A DNA stretch of 64,000 nucleotides from Zhengella sp020637775 (GCF_041397485.1 NZ_JAWKWO010000007.1:4259-68258); one strand, 5' to 3'; shown: positions 26,645-35,829, numbered from the stretch's first letter. The notes: a model not told the origin generated them from the letters alone. Translations and numbers: made by a program.

Positions 26645-27889
26645 TCAGAAGAAGGCCTGAATGCCGGTCTGCGCACGCCCGAGGATGAGCGCGTGAACAT
26701 CATGCGTCCCCTCGTAGGTGTTGACCGTTTCGAGATTGGCTGCATGGCGCATGACCTTGTAGCCGACCTGGATGCCGTTGCCGCCATGCATGTCACGCGC
26801 CAGGCGCGCGATATCCAGCGCCTTGCCGCAATTGTTGCGCTTGATGATGGAAATCATCTCGGGCGCGGCAGCCGCCTCGTCCATCAGCCGTCCCACCCGC
26901 AGGGCGGCCTGCAGGCCGAGCGCGATTTCCGTCTGCATGTCGGCGAGCTTCTTCTGGAAAAGCTGCGTTCCGGCCAGCGGCTTGCCGAACTGCTTGCGGT
27001 CGAGGCCGTATTGACGGGCCTGAAGCCAGCAGTCCTCCGCCGCGCCCATCACGCCCCAGGCAATGCCGTAGCGGGCGCGATTCAGGCAGCCGAAGGGCCC
27101 CTTCAGGCCCTCGACATGGGGCAGCAAGGCTTCCTCGCCGACTTCCACATTATCGAGCACGATCTCGCCGGTGACGGACGCGCGCAAGGACAGCTTGCCC
27201 CCGATCTTGGGCGCCGACAGGCCTTTCATGCCCTTTTCCAGCACGAAGCCGCGGATCTTGCCACCGTGGGCCTCGGATTTGGCCCAGACGACGAAGACAT
27301 CGGCGATCGGGCTGTTGGAGATCCACATCTTGGACCCGTTGAGCACATAGCCGCCGTCGGTCCTGACCGCACGGGTCTTCATGCCGCCAGGATCGGAGCC
27401 GGCGTCCGGCTCTGTCAGGCCGAAGCATCCGACCCATTCACCGCTGGCCAGTTTCGGCAGGTATTTCCGGCGCTGCTCCTCCGAGCCATAGGCATGGATC
27501 GGATACATGACGAGTGACGACTGAACGCTCATCATCGAGCGAAAGCCGGAATCAACACGCTCGACTTCGCGGGCGACGAGGCCATAGGTGACGTAGCCCG
27601 CACCAAGGCCGCCATAGGCTTCCGGCACCGTGACACCCAGCAGGCCGGCTTCGCCCATCTCGGCGAAAATGGCTGGGTCGGCCTTTTCATTGAGGTAGAA
27701 ATCCTCCACGCGGCTGGCCAGCCGGTCCTGGGCGAAATCAAAGGCCGACTGGCGGATCATCCGCTCGTCCTCGTCGAGCTGACCATCGAGCAGGAAGGGG
27801 TCTTCCCACGCGAAAGCGCCGAGATCGGGCTTGTCCTTCGGCTTGAGGGCGGGCTTTTCGGTGGCGGTTGTCATCACGGCGTCGGTCAT
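26645..27889 (-). CDS. gcdH: Acyl-CoA dehydrogenase, probably glutaryl-CoA dehydrogenase
   Basis: A 414-residue flavoenzyme. The ATG at 27889 gives the usual GcdH length; the longer frame to 28054 is unlikely. Characteristic pieces are ARDMHGGNGI, the 'VNTYEGTHDVHALILGRAQTG' ending (seen across residues 388-408), GCFGLTEPDAGSDPGGM (FAD/substrate loop) and RYGIAWGVMGAAEDCW. The Glu in TYEGTHD is the catalytic base of glutaryl-CoA dehydrogenases, which convert glutaryl-CoA to crotonyl-CoA in lysine, tryptophan and aromatic degradation. It might serve end products of aromatic pathways, but nothing here ties it to the 1-13 kb operon. Confidence 0.9.
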   Translation of the reverse strand: MTDAVMTTATEKPALKPKDKPDLGAFAWEDPFLLDGQLDEDERMIRQSAFDFAQDRLASRVEDFYLNEKADPAIFAEMGEAGLLGVTVPEAYGGLGAGYVTYGLVAREVERVDSGFRSMMSVQSSLVMYPIHAYGSEEQRRKYLPKLASGEWVGCFGLTEPDAGSDPGGMKTRAVRTDGGYVLNGSKMWISNSPIADVFVVWAKSEAHGGKIRGFVLEKGMKGLSAPKIGGKLSLRASVTGEIVLDNVEVGEEALLPHVEGLKGPFGCLNRARYGIAWGVMGAAEDCWLQARQYGLDRKQFGKPLAGTQLFQKKLADMQTEIALGLQAALRVGRLMDEAAAAPEMISIIKRNNCGKALDIARLARDMHGGNGIQVGYKVMRHAANLETVNTYEGTHDVHALILGRAQTGIQAFF

Positions 27890-27968
27890 TGGCGCTTCCG
27901 TTTCAGTCTGTTCTTCTTTTCGAGGGCAGTAAGGACCATGGCGGGCCAAAAAGCGCAAGCCATGCTGC

Positions 27969-29261
27969 TCAGCCCTGAAGGCATACGAGCAATGTATCCC
28001 TTGTTCGCGAGCAGGCAAGATGGGCCCGCCGGCGGGCCAATGCGGCCCGGGCATCCGCCGGCCCCTCCTCGCTGTCCAGAAGGCTCCGGTGAAAACCGGT
28101 CACGGCCACCGCGTCGAAGCCAAGCCCCTTGGCATCATTGACGCCCAGCACGGCGACACGGCCCTTGGCGGGTTCGCCGACCACGTCGATGCCCGCCAAT
28201 GTAACGGCCTCATGGGCACAGGTGCGGCCCTCGGGGGTGAGCCAGACGATGGCCGAGGTGCGCCCTTCCAGCCCGTCGCGGGCGGCGGCAAAGGAAACAA
28301 GGCTGCCGGGAATGGCTTCACCGGCGGCAAATGCCAGCGGCCCGTCGCGGCCCTGCCATTGGCGCGACGCACGCCCGGCCAGCAGCGCGCCACAGAAGGC
28401 GCGAACGGTTTCGGGCATGCGGCTGGCGTCCTCCAGCCGCTCCAGCCGGCCGCCGAGGTCGATCCCGGCTTCCTCCCAGCCGATCCAGGGCCGGACCGTT
28501 CGCATGCTTTCTTCCGCGGCGAGCAGCAGACCGTCCGGCCTGTCCGGCGCCAGGGCGGCGAAAAAACAGGCTTCGATGAAAGAAAGATCCTGCGCCTCGT
28601 CCACAAGCACATGATCGAAGGGCTTGTCGGCCTTGTCGCGATAGTAATCGGCCATGCGGGAGAAGAGTTCGCCGGGCGACATCTGCATGCGGGCATCCAG
28701 AACATGGCGCACCCGCCGGATATAGGGCCAGAGCGCGATGCGTTCGGATACGGACAGCGGCGGCATGCCATCGGGGTTCGGCGCGGAAAGATAGCCGCCT
28801 TCAGCGGTGATCATCCAGGCATCCACCACCTGGTCCCATTCCGCCATCATACGGTCCAGCTCAAAGGCATGGCCGCCATCCAGCAGAGCCGAAGCCGCCT
28901 GGTCGCGTATCAGATCCGGTGGCGCCATGACCGGCACACGGCCGCCAACATAGCCGTGCAGTTCCTCGGCCAGTTCCTGCCAGGACCCGATGGTCATGCG
29001 CGAGGCAAAGCCAGGCCGGCCGGCGGCGAGTTGCGCAAATGCGCCTTCGAGTCTGCGCGCATGGCGCCCTGTCATCGTGGCGAGGGCAACCCGCGCCGAC
29101 GGGTCCTCGTCCAGCAGGCGAACCGCACGGCGCAGCAACGCCACCGATTTGCCGGACCCGGACGGGCCGGTGAGCATGGCCGCGCCATCGAAGCGCGCGG
29201 CGACCATCGTTTCCTGCGCCTGCCCCAGTCCGCCCGGCACGATTGCATCGTCATCTGTCAT
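27969..29261 (-). CDS. Compact UvrD/Rep-like superfamily 1 ATPase
   Basis: A 430-residue protein. The ATG at 29261 is chosen because it follows an AGGGGGG sequence by about 12 bases; a GTG at 29285 is possible. Walker A TGPSGSGKSVALLRR is near residue 32, and HVLVDEAQDLSFIEACFF near 215 is the helicase motif II. The C-terminal end carries motif VI-like AHLACSRTRDTLLVCLQG. It is far shorter than UvrD (about 720 residues), so the inserted accessory subdomains are reduced or missing. DNA unwinding cannot be assumed; it could be a DNA-dependent ATPase. No clear functional partner is adjacent. Confidence 0.7.
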   Translation of the reverse strand: MTDDDAIVPGGLGQAQETMVAARFDGAAMLTGPSGSGKSVALLRRAVRLLDEDPSARVALATMTGRHARRLEGAFAQLAAGRPGFASRMTIGSWQELAEELHGYVGGRVPVMAPPDLIRDQAASALLDGGHAFELDRMMAEWDQVVDAWMITAEGGYLSAPNPDGMPPLSVSERIALWPYIRRVRHVLDARMQMSPGELFSRMADYYRDKADKPFDHVLVDEAQDLSFIEACFFAALAPDRPDGLLLAAEESMRTVRPWIGWEEAGIDLGGRLERLEDASRMPETVRAFCGALLAGRASRQWQGRDGPLAFAAGEAIPGSLVSFAAARDGLEGRTSAIVWLTPEGRTCAHEAVTLAGIDVVGEPAKGRVAVLGVNDAKGLGFDAVAVTGFHRSLLDSEEGPADARAALARRRAHLACSRTRDTLLVCLQG

Positions 29262-29582
29262 AAGAACGCGATCCCCCCTGAACACCCTTAATTAGTGCGT
29301 GATGCTTTTCGGGTAAACGGCCCATGTCGATCCGATTCCCATGACATGCCCTGTCCTGCCCACTGGCGGGTCCGGGTTCCGCCAGGCCGGGCGGGCATGA
29401 TGCGGCGAGCCGCTGCGGAGACTGCGGCTGGCTTGCGTATCGCAGGTGCTGCAATATTTCGCATGGATACAGGTCTGTTCCTGATGTTTTCTGTCGACTT
29501 CACGGATCAGGCTTGCCCGTTCAGCATGGATCGAGGAAGATCATTGTACTATCTTGCATGAAATCACAGGAGGGAGACTGGC

Positions 29583-30428
29583 ATGGAATGGCAACCGGGC
29601 GAGACAGTGACACTGAATGTCGCGGGCGCGCGCTTGAACGGGCGCTGCTGGGGACCGCCGCCGGATGAAGCGCCGACCATCGTTCTTCTGCATGAGGGGC
29701 TGGGCTCGGTGGACCTGTGGCGCGATTTTCCGGAGAAGCTCCAGGCGGCCACCGGTTTCGGCGTCTTTGCCTATGACCGGCGCGGCTATGGCCGGTCATC
29801 CTCCTATCCCGCGCCCTGGAGCGTCGACTACATGCGCGACGAGGCGGTGGATGTGCTGCCGCATGTGCTGGACGCCATCGGGTTCCGGCGCGGCATCCTT
29901 CTGGGACATTCGGATGGTGGCTCCATTGCCGCCCTCTATCTGGGCAATGTGCAGGACCACCGGGTGCGGGGACTGGTTCTCATCGCACCGCATTTCTTCA
30001 CAGAGGATTTCGGCCTGGCGGCCATCCAGGAGGCGCGCGCAGCCTATGACGCGGGCGGCCTTCGCGAGAAGCTGGCCCGCTATCACGATCATGTCGACGA
30101 CGCCTTCAACGGCTGGAACAGCGGCTGGCTGACGCCGGAATTCCGCGAATGGAACATCGAATACGCCATCGACGAAGTGCGTGTGCCGGTGCTGGGCATC
30201 CAGGGACGCGACGACCGCTATGGCACCATGGCGCACATGGAGGCGCTGGAGGAGCGCAGCTACAGCCCTTGCGAAATCCTTGCGGTGCCGGATTGCGGCC
30301 ATGCGCCCCATGCGGAAAAACCGGACGTGGTGCTACCCGCCATCACCGGCTTCCTGCAAAGGCTGGAACGGCTCGAGCGCGAGCCGTCGACCTTCCAGGT
30401 CCTGTCGTCATCGCTTCGCGGCACATGA
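29583..30428 (+). CDS. Alpha/beta hydrolase
   Basis: A 281-residue hydrolase with no signal peptide. The oxyanion region is LLHEGLGSVDLWRDFP, the nucleophile elbow is GHSDGGS (Ser110), a likely acid is in GIQGRDDRYGT, and the histidine is in PDCGHAPHAEKPD. The sequence FAYDRRGYGRSS is also family-typical. It should hydrolyse an ester or a C-C bond of an unknown substrate. A GGAGGGA site lies just upstream. It ends at a strong hairpin shared with the convergent xoxF. Confidence 0.85.
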   Translation: MEWQPGETVTLNVAGARLNGRCWGPPPDEAPTIVLLHEGLGSVDLWRDFPEKLQAATGFGVFAYDRRGYGRSSSYPAPWSVDYMRDEAVDVLPHVLDAIGFRRGILLGHSDGGSIAALYLGNVQDHRVRGLVLIAPHFFTEDFGLAAIQEARAAYDAGGLREKLARYHDHVDDAFNGWNSGWLTPEFREWNIEYAIDEVRVPVLGIQGRDDRYGTMAHMEALEERSYSPCEILAVPDCGHAPHAEKPDVVLPAITGFLQRLERLEREPSTFQVLSSSLRGT

Positions 30429-30430
30429 GA

Positions 30431-30458
30431 AACCCGCCGGAATCGCTTCCGGCGGGTT
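30431..30458. terminator. Bidirectional hairpin terminator between hydrolase and xoxF
   Basis: A perfect 12-bp stem, AACCCGCCGGAA and TTCCGGCGGGTT, encloses the loop TCGC. It lies 2 bases after the hydrolase stop and 25 bases before the xoxF stop on the other strand, where convergent transcription must end. There is no long T run on either side, as is common in GC-rich genomes. Confidence 0.75.
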
Positions 30459-30482
30459 CCTTCAATCAGCGGTCAGGCGCGA

Positions 30483-32264
30483 TCAGTTCGCGGCCATTTG
30501 CTTGGGAAGCTTGAACGCCCAGACAGTGCCACCCTGATTGAGGTGGCTGACGACCTTCGCCACTTCACCGCCCCAGAGCGGAACAGCGCCACCCCAGCCG
30601 GCGACAATCGCGACCCACTGCTCGCCATCCTGCTCCCAGGTGACCGGAGAGCCGACAATGCCGGTGCCCGTGTTGAACTTCCACAGCACTTCGCCGGTCT
30701 CATCGTCAAAGGCCATCAGATAGCCTTCCGGCGTGCCGGTGAAGACGAGGCCGCCGGCGGTGGTCAGCACGCCACCCCAGAGCGGTGCCTTGTTCTTGTA
30801 TTCCCACTTGATCTCGCCGGTGGCCGGATCGACCGCCTTGAGCGAACCGATATGGTCATCGAAGATCGGCTTGATGGTGAAGCCGGCGCCCAGATAGGCC
30901 GCGCCCTTCTTGTAGGTGACCGGCTCGTTCCAGATATCCATGCCCCACTCGTTGGACGGGATGTAGAACATCGAGGTCTTCTGCGAGAAGGCGATCGGCA
31001 TCCAGTTCTTTCCGCCCAGGAAGGACGGTACGGCGAAGATCGACTTGCCCTTCTTGCCGTCGGCCGCTTCGGCCGGATTGCCCGGACGGTTCTCCGGATC
31101 GTAGATCGGCCGGCCGTTCTCGTCGATGCCCTTGGCCCAGGTGATGTTCTTCACGAAGGGCACGGCGGAGATAAACTTGCCGTTGGTGCGATCCAGCACG
31201 TAGAAGAAGCCGTTGCGGTCAGCCGTGGCGCCGGCTTTCACGGTCTGGCCATCCTTCTCCATGTCGAAGGAGACGAACTCGTTGACGCCGTCAAAGTCCC
31301 AGCCGTCATGCGGAGTGGTCTGGAAGCCCCACTTGATCTCGCCGGTTTCCGGGTCGAGCGCGATGCGCGACGAGGTCCACTTGTTGTCGCCGGGACGCAG
31401 GTGCGAGTTCCACGGCGCCGGGTTGCCGGTGCCGAAAAAGATCAGCTTGGTATCCGGGTCATAGGTGCCGCCGAGCCAGGTGGCGCCGCCACCGTTTTTC
31501 CACATGTCGCCCGGCCAGGATTCGTTCTTCGTGCCGGTCATGGTGGATTCCTGACCGTTCAACGTGCCCATGTGACCTTCGATCACAGGGCGGGACCAGA
31601 CCAGTTCCCCGGTTTCCGGGTTGCGCGCCTGGACCTCGCCGACGATGCCGAACTCGCCACCCGAATTGCCGGTCACGATCAGCGGACCATGGGCTTCGGA
31701 GGGGACGATCAGCGGCGCGGCGGTGGCGGAATAGCCGGCCTCGTAATCGCCGATTTCCTTGCGCCAGAGCGGCTTGCCGGTCTTGGCATCGAGGGCGACG
31801 ATCTTGGCGTCCAGCGTGACGAAATAGACCTTGTCGCCGAGGATGGCGGCACCGCGGTTGATCACGTCGCAGCAGGGCAGGATGCCTTCGGGCAGGCGTG
31901 CATCATACTGCCAGATTTCCTCGCCGGTCTTGGTATCGACCGCCCAGATCCGGCTGTAGGAGCCGGTGACATACATGATGCCGTCCTTGATGAGCGGCTG
32001 ACTTTCCTGACCGCGCTGCTTTTCCCCGCCGAAGGAGAAGGCCCAGGCGGGCGTCAGGTTCTTCACGTTGTCCTTGTTCAGGGTTTCGAGCGGACTGAAG
32101 CGCTGGCCGCGCGGCCCGAGGCCATAGGATACGACATCGGCTGCCGTGGACTGGTCCTTCACGATATCGTCAATGGTCACGCCTTCCGCCTGTGCGCCGG
32201 TGAGCGCGGTGGCTGAAAGCAGGGCGGCACTCGCGGTCGCGAGCAGCATGGATCTGAGTTTCAT
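30483..32264 (-). CDS. xoxF: Lanthanide-dependent PQQ methanol/alcohol dehydrogenase XoxF-type
   Basis: A 593-residue periplasmic quinoprotein that oxidises methanol or another small alcohol using PQQ and a metal. The signal peptide ends at about residue 26 (TGAQA-EGV). The vicinal cysteines Cys131-Cys132 (ILPCCD), Glu204 (GGEFG), Asn281 and the catalytic Asp323 are present. Asp325 in HDGWDFDG is the extra acidic residue that marks lanthanide-binding enzymes; calcium-type MxaF has Ala there. Repeated propeller blades such as ALDPETGEIKW are visible. No mxaI-like small subunit follows. A shared motif lies 103 bases upstream. An ethanol-type Ln enzyme (PedH) is an alternative. Confidence 0.9.
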   Translation of the reverse strand: MKLRSMLLATASAALLSATALTGAQAEGVTIDDIVKDQSTAADVVSYGLGPRGQRFSPLETLNKDNVKNLTPAWAFSFGGEKQRGQESQPLIKDGIMYVTGSYSRIWAVDTKTGEEIWQYDARLPEGILPCCDVINRGAAILGDKVYFVTLDAKIVALDAKTGKPLWRKEIGDYEAGYSATAAPLIVPSEAHGPLIVTGNSGGEFGIVGEVQARNPETGELVWSRPVIEGHMGTLNGQESTMTGTKNESWPGDMWKNGGGATWLGGTYDPDTKLIFFGTGNPAPWNSHLRPGDNKWTSSRIALDPETGEIKWGFQTTPHDGWDFDGVNEFVSFDMEKDGQTVKAGATADRNGFFYVLDRTNGKFISAVPFVKNITWAKGIDENGRPIYDPENRPGNPAEAADGKKGKSIFAVPSFLGGKNWMPIAFSQKTSMFYIPSNEWGMDIWNEPVTYKKGAAYLGAGFTIKPIFDDHIGSLKAVDPATGEIKWEYKNKAPLWGGVLTTAGGLVFTGTPEGYLMAFDDETGEVLWKFNTGTGIVGSPVTWEQDGEQWVAIVAGWGGAVPLWGGEVAKVVSHLNQGGTVWAFKLPKQMAAN

Positions 32265-32366
32265 CTGTAACCTCCCGTTTGCCTGGCCGAACCAAGGCAG
32301 GAACCTGATGCCCTCCGCTCCCTTGGAAGGCCCATGAAGGATAATCGAGGCACGCTCCGGCTGCTT

Positions 32367-32387
32367 ATTGCCAAAAAGTACACACCG
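32367..32387 (-). promoter_or_regulatory. Shared 21-bp motif upstream of xoxF
   Basis: Read toward xoxF, the site is CGGTG followed by TGTACTTTTTGGCAAT. The same sequence with one substitution occurs at 35809-35829 in the divergent promoter region of this gene group, in the same orientation relative to the ABC operon. Its near edge is 103 bases before the xoxF start codon. It is probably an operator or activator site for the system; spacing does not fit a sigma-54 promoter. Confidence 0.65.
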
Positions 32388-32484
32388 ACCTGCAAACGAT
32401 GCTTTCCGCCAAGGCCGGGATATTTTTCCTTCTTACTTTTCAATATCTTGAAGCTTGCGCTGATCGACTTGCCGGGTTCACTTC

Positions 32485-33477
32485 CTACTTTCGGTCAACC
32501 GCTATTGCCGGCAGCAATTCCTCTTCCAGACGCTGCCAGAGATGGATGACGGAGCGCTGGTATTCCCCGCGGGCAACGCCAAGCGCAGCAAATCGGGCCG
32601 GCAGAGGCAGGATCATGGCCTCGTTCTGCGTCAGGCCACGCGCCATCGCCTCGCGCAACGTGCCGTCCAGCCAGTCCAGCCAGTCGCGCGTCTGGATGAA
32701 GGACCGCCCCGCCGGATCGGCCGGCCCGTGGCCGGGTACGACGGTGTCGATGTCGGCGGCCTGCAGGGTGTTGAGGGCGTCGCGCCATTGCGCCAGATCG
32801 GCATGCGGCGTGGTGGGGGCGCGATCGAGAAATGCCAGATCGCCGGAGAAGAGAAGGCCGGTCTCGTCGTCGCGCAGGGCGAAATCGGCGCTGGTGTGAC
32901 CGGACAGACGGAAGAAGCTGAAATGGCGGCCGCCGACATCCTCGCCCTCCGTGTCAAGGGCAAGGCCCGGAGAGACCGGCGCCGTGCCGCGCATCCAGTC
33001 CCCGACAAGGCGGTACATGTTGTCGGCAAAGCCGGCGCCTTCAGCCTCGATATTGTCGATGACCTTTTGCGGCGCCGCGATGGTGGTGCGTTCGAAGGCC
33101 TGATTGCCGAGAAAATGGTCAGGGTGGTGATGCGTGTTGTAGACGCGCAGGACGGGCTTGCCGGGCAGCGTGTGTTCGATCAGGCCTTTCAACTGTTCGC
33201 CATAGCGTTTCGAGGGGCCGGTATCGATCACGACCACTCCATCCGGCACGGCGATGAAGGCCGTGTTGACGATGTTGCCGCCATTGGCAAACGTGAAATG
33301 CTCCCGCTCGCCAAACACACCGAACGTTCCGGGCGCGATCTCCTCGGCCTTCAGGCCGTAGTCGAGGGTCGCGGCGCTGGCCCCGCCACAGACCAGGCAG
33401 GCGCAGCCGGCAAGGCCGAGGCCAAGGGCCTGGCGGCGGTTGTAGTTGAGCCGGGGACGGGACGAAACTGGGGTCAA
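32485..33477 (-). CDS. Quinoprotein-associated zinc metallohydrolase (metallo-beta-lactamase fold)
   Basis: A 330-residue exported protein. The N-terminus (NYNRRQALGLGLAGCACLVC) looks like a twin-arginine-type or lipoprotein-like signal. The metallo-beta-lactamase zinc motif YNTHHHPDH is at residues 113-121, followed by SGHTSADF, LFSGDLAF and VVPGHG, all zinc ligands of the fold. It resembles the SoxH-like hydrolases that accompany PQQ dehydrogenases and the fused SoxYZ-like carrier. It overlaps the carrier gene by 4 bases. A repair or relay role in the periplasm has been proposed for the family; the reaction is unknown. Confidence 0.85.
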   Translation of the reverse strand: MTPVSSRPRLNYNRRQALGLGLAGCACLVCGGASAATLDYGLKAEEIAPGTFGVFGEREHFTFANGGNIVNTAFIAVPDGVVVIDTGPSKRYGEQLKGLIEHTLPGKPVLRVYNTHHHPDHFLGNQAFERTTIAAPQKVIDNIEAEGAGFADNMYRLVGDWMRGTAPVSPGLALDTEGEDVGGRHFSFFRLSGHTSADFALRDDETGLLFSGDLAFLDRAPTTPHADLAQWRDALNTLQAADIDTVVPGHGPADPAGRSFIQTRDWLDWLDGTLREAMARGLTQNEAMILPLPARFAALGVARGEYQRSVIHLWQRLEEELLPAIAVDRK

Positions 33478-34277
33478 TTGGCCACCTCCGCCGGAGGAAC
33501 CGGCAGCGAATAGGCGAAATTGTTGGCCTCGCTGTCACGGGCGCGAATATCAAGTTGCCGGGTGGAGGGATCGACACGCGGCTTGAGCGTGAAGGTCGGG
33601 TTTTCCGAAACCGGTTCGTGAATCTCGATGGCGGCAAGGGTCCGCCCATCAGCGCCGTTGACGTCAAGCCCGGACAGGAAGAAGGCCGGGATGCCGTCGG
33701 CAAGGCCCGTATCCATGGGATGGCGCATGCGCACCGTCATGCGCGCCACGCCCGGCGCTTCGCGCCAGACCCTCGCGCGGGTCTCGCCAAGCGTTGCCAT
33801 CCAGTTGGGCTGGCCATGGGCCATGGCGGGGGCGCTGCAGCCGCCGCCGGCCGCATCGATCGTGGCGCCGCCGACATGCCAGACGCCATCGGCGGTGCGC
33901 GCGGCCGCGCGGATGGCGGTGGCCTGCTCAACCTTCAGGCGGAAGGCGATGAACGCTTCGGCATCGGCCGGGCGATAGGTCAGAACCTGCGGAATGGGAT
34001 TCAGGTCGGCGAGGATGATGATTTCCGCCACGCCGGGCAGCGCGGAGGCATCCACGGTGACGGGGACGAAAAACTGGTCTTCCGCCGAGGCAGGAACCAT
34101 GACGCGCACGCGCTGGTCGAAGACGATATCGCCACCGGGCAGGAAGCGTTCGGCCATGTCTTCCCACATCACCGATCCGAGCGGGTCGGGTGGCAGATCG
34201 CGCGCCGCGGCCATGCCCGGCGCGGCCAGCATCGCCATGACCGCCAGGGCCCGCATGGTTTTCCGCACATTGCCCAT
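33474..34277 (-). CDS. Quinoprotein-associated SoxYZ-like carrier protein
   Basis: A 267-residue exported protein (signal peptide to about residue 25, MAAARDLPP). The first half resembles SoxY and has a GGGCSAP segment with Cys147, the position where SoxY carries its sulfur substrate, though here in mid-protein. The second half resembles SoxZ (MRHPMDTGLADGIPAFFLSGLDV). The fused form is known to accompany PQQ dehydrogenases. Partner and substrate are unknown, but Cys147 and the adjacent hydrolase gene suggest a thiol-based carrier reaction in the periplasm. Confidence 0.82.
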   Translation of the reverse strand: MGNVRKTMRALAVMAMLAAPGMAAARDLPPDPLGSVMWEDMAERFLPGGDIVFDQRVRVMVPASAEDQFFVPVTVDASALPGVAEIIILADLNPIPQVLTYRPADAEAFIAFRLKVEQATAIRAAARTADGVWHVGGATIDAAGGGCSAPAMAHGQPNWMATLGETRARVWREAPGVARMTVRMRHPMDTGLADGIPAFFLSGLDVNGADGRTLAAIEIHEPVSENPTFTLKPRVDPSTRQLDIRARDSEANNFAYSLPVPPAEVAN

Positions 34278-34343
34278 GTCTGCTCCTCCGCTTGATATCC
34301 TTGCCTGCCCCGCATCCCCCGCGCGTTTTCGGCCCTGCTGATC

Positions 34344-35213
34344 CTATTCCAGTTCCGGCGGCTTGTAGGTCACGCCGTATCGGCGGCTGATTTCCTCCAG
34401 ACGTCTATTCTGCTGGAGCGCCATGATGATGTCACCCACCGCATAGCCCAGATCGCGGCTGTCCTGCTTGACGGCCATGCCAACCGGCCATTTCGAGCGG
34501 ACGATGCCCGGCATGGGCGGCTGCGCGATGGCCGTGGCGATCTTGCCGGCCGCCAGATGCGCCAGATATTCGCACTGCGCCAGCGACCCCATATAGGCCG
34601 GTACTTCGCCTGACAGAAAAGTCACAAAGGCGTCATCCAGCGTGCGGCCCCGGCGAATCGATTCCTGCAACTGGCCGCGAAAGGCATTGGAGAGGAAGAA
34701 GTCGGAAGCGGAATCGAGTTCCGCGCCGATCGGGTTCGTGACGAAGCGGCCGAATGTCGTGACCTCGGGAATGCGCGCGGTGTCGAACACCACGGCATGT
34801 TCCTCGCCGAAATAGGGGTTGAAGAGGATGGCCAGCGATTCCGACCGGATTTCCAGTGCGCGGTCATAGGGCACGTGCAGCATGATGTCGGCGGCCTTGC
34901 GGCCGACGATGTCGCCTTTCCAGACATTGACGCGCAGGTCATCATCCACATTCTCGTCGGCCTGGCGCACCAGCAATTCCAGATCAACGCCCAGCCCTTC
35001 GGCGATCTCACGGGCGATATCGACGTCGATTCCAACCATGTTCCCATCCTTCCGGAAGGACCAGGGCGGATTGTCGGCATAGACGAAGATGACAATGCGC
35101 CCTGCCTTGAGAACGTCGTCATAGGGCCGGGCCAGAACGCGGTGCGCCGGGGCCATGGCAAGCATGGCGCCCAGCGAGGAAAGAAGGACGGAGCGGCGGT
35201 TCATCCGGATCAT
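34344..35213 (-). CDS. Quinoprotein-associated periplasmic binding protein, MoxJ/XoxJ-like
   Basis: A 289-residue protein of the family-3 solute-binding fold. The signal peptide ends at about residue 29 (APAHRVLARPYDD). Core features are RIVIFVYADNPPWSFRKDG, MVGIDVDIAREIAEGLGVDLEL and a late GYAVGDIIMALQQN. Proteins of this group sit beside mxaF or xoxF and are thought to help activate the dehydrogenase rather than import a solute. A lone-gene position with no cognate permease in the same operon agrees with that. It lies between the cytochrome and carrier genes. Confidence 0.85.
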   Translation of the reverse strand: MIRMNRRSVLLSSLGAMLAMAPAHRVLARPYDDVLKAGRIVIFVYADNPPWSFRKDGNMVGIDVDIAREIAEGLGVDLELLVRQADENVDDDLRVNVWKGDIVGRKAADIMLHVPYDRALEIRSESLAILFNPYFGEEHAVVFDTARIPEVTTFGRFVTNPIGAELDSASDFFLSNAFRGQLQESIRRGRTLDDAFVTFLSGEVPAYMGSLAQCEYLAHLAAGKIATAIAQPPMPGIVRSKWPVGMAVKQDSRDLGYAVGDIIMALQQNRRLEEISRRYGVTYKPPELE

Positions 35214-35253
35214 GACGCCGCCTCACGCGTCGCATGCGGGCGGGTTTGCATGA

Positions 35254-35697
35254 TCAGTCGTCCTGCGGCCGCGTCTCGATGTATGAGCGTATGGCCCACA
35301 TCGCCTCCTGGCTCAGGACCTCCTGAAAGGGCGGCATCTTGTAGGCGCCGTTCTGGCTGTAGCCCTTGCGAATGCGCTCCATGAACCACTCGTCGCCGAA
35401 TGCGCCTTCATCAAGAAAACGGATATCTGGGGCAATGCCGCCGGAAATGGCTTCCAGCCCGTGGCAGCGGGCGCAGTTCTGGTTATAACCCGAGGCGCCG
35501 ATCTCGATGGCGCGCTCATACTGTTCGCCACCCTTTTCGCGATAGGGGTTTTCCTCCAGCCATTCCTCACCCACCGGGTCCAGCCCGGTCGTGTCGACGG
35601 CCTGCGGTTGCACATCGCCATGGCCATAGACCACACCGACGGGAATGGAAGCCAGCAGCGCGGCGAGTGCGCAGCGGATGATGGTTTGGGTCTTCAT
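35254..35697 (-). CDS. c-type cytochrome, PedF/XoxG-like electron acceptor
   Basis: A 147-residue monohaem cytochrome c. The ATG at 35697 follows GGGAGGAG. The signal peptide ends near residue 25 (VVYGHGDVQ). The haem motif is CARCHG (Cys75, Cys78, His79), and Met121 in AYKMPPF is the probable sixth ligand. It resembles cytochrome c-550 of PQQ alcohol dehydrogenase systems and is the likely electron acceptor for XoxF in the periplasm. It is the first gene of the minus-strand group and is divergent from the ABC operon. Confidence 0.87.
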   Translation of the reverse strand: MKTQTIIRCALAALLASIPVGVVYGHGDVQPQAVDTTGLDPVGEEWLEENPYREKGGEQYERAIEIGASGYNQNCARCHGLEAISGGIAPDIRFLDEGAFGDEWFMERIRKGYSQNGAYKMPPFQEVLSQEAMWAIRSYIETRPQDD

Positions 35698-35808
35698 GTC
35701 GTCTCCTCCCGGCCGAACCTCCTCGCGGACGGCCTGTCCGTGTCGGGCAAGATGTATCAACCGCCATTGCGGCCCAACATTGTCCTTTGGTGCAGAAACG
35801 GGCATGGG

Positions 35809-35829
35809 CGGTTTGTACTTTTTGGCAAT
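35809..35829 (+). promoter_or_regulatory. Shared 21-bp motif in the divergent cytochrome/ABC promoter region
   Basis: The site reads CGGTT followed by TGTACTTTTTGGCAAT, differing from the copy upstream of xoxF at one base. It ends 85 bases before the ABC substrate-binding gene (35915) and begins 112 bases from the cytochrome start (35697), so it could serve both directions. Confidence 0.65.
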
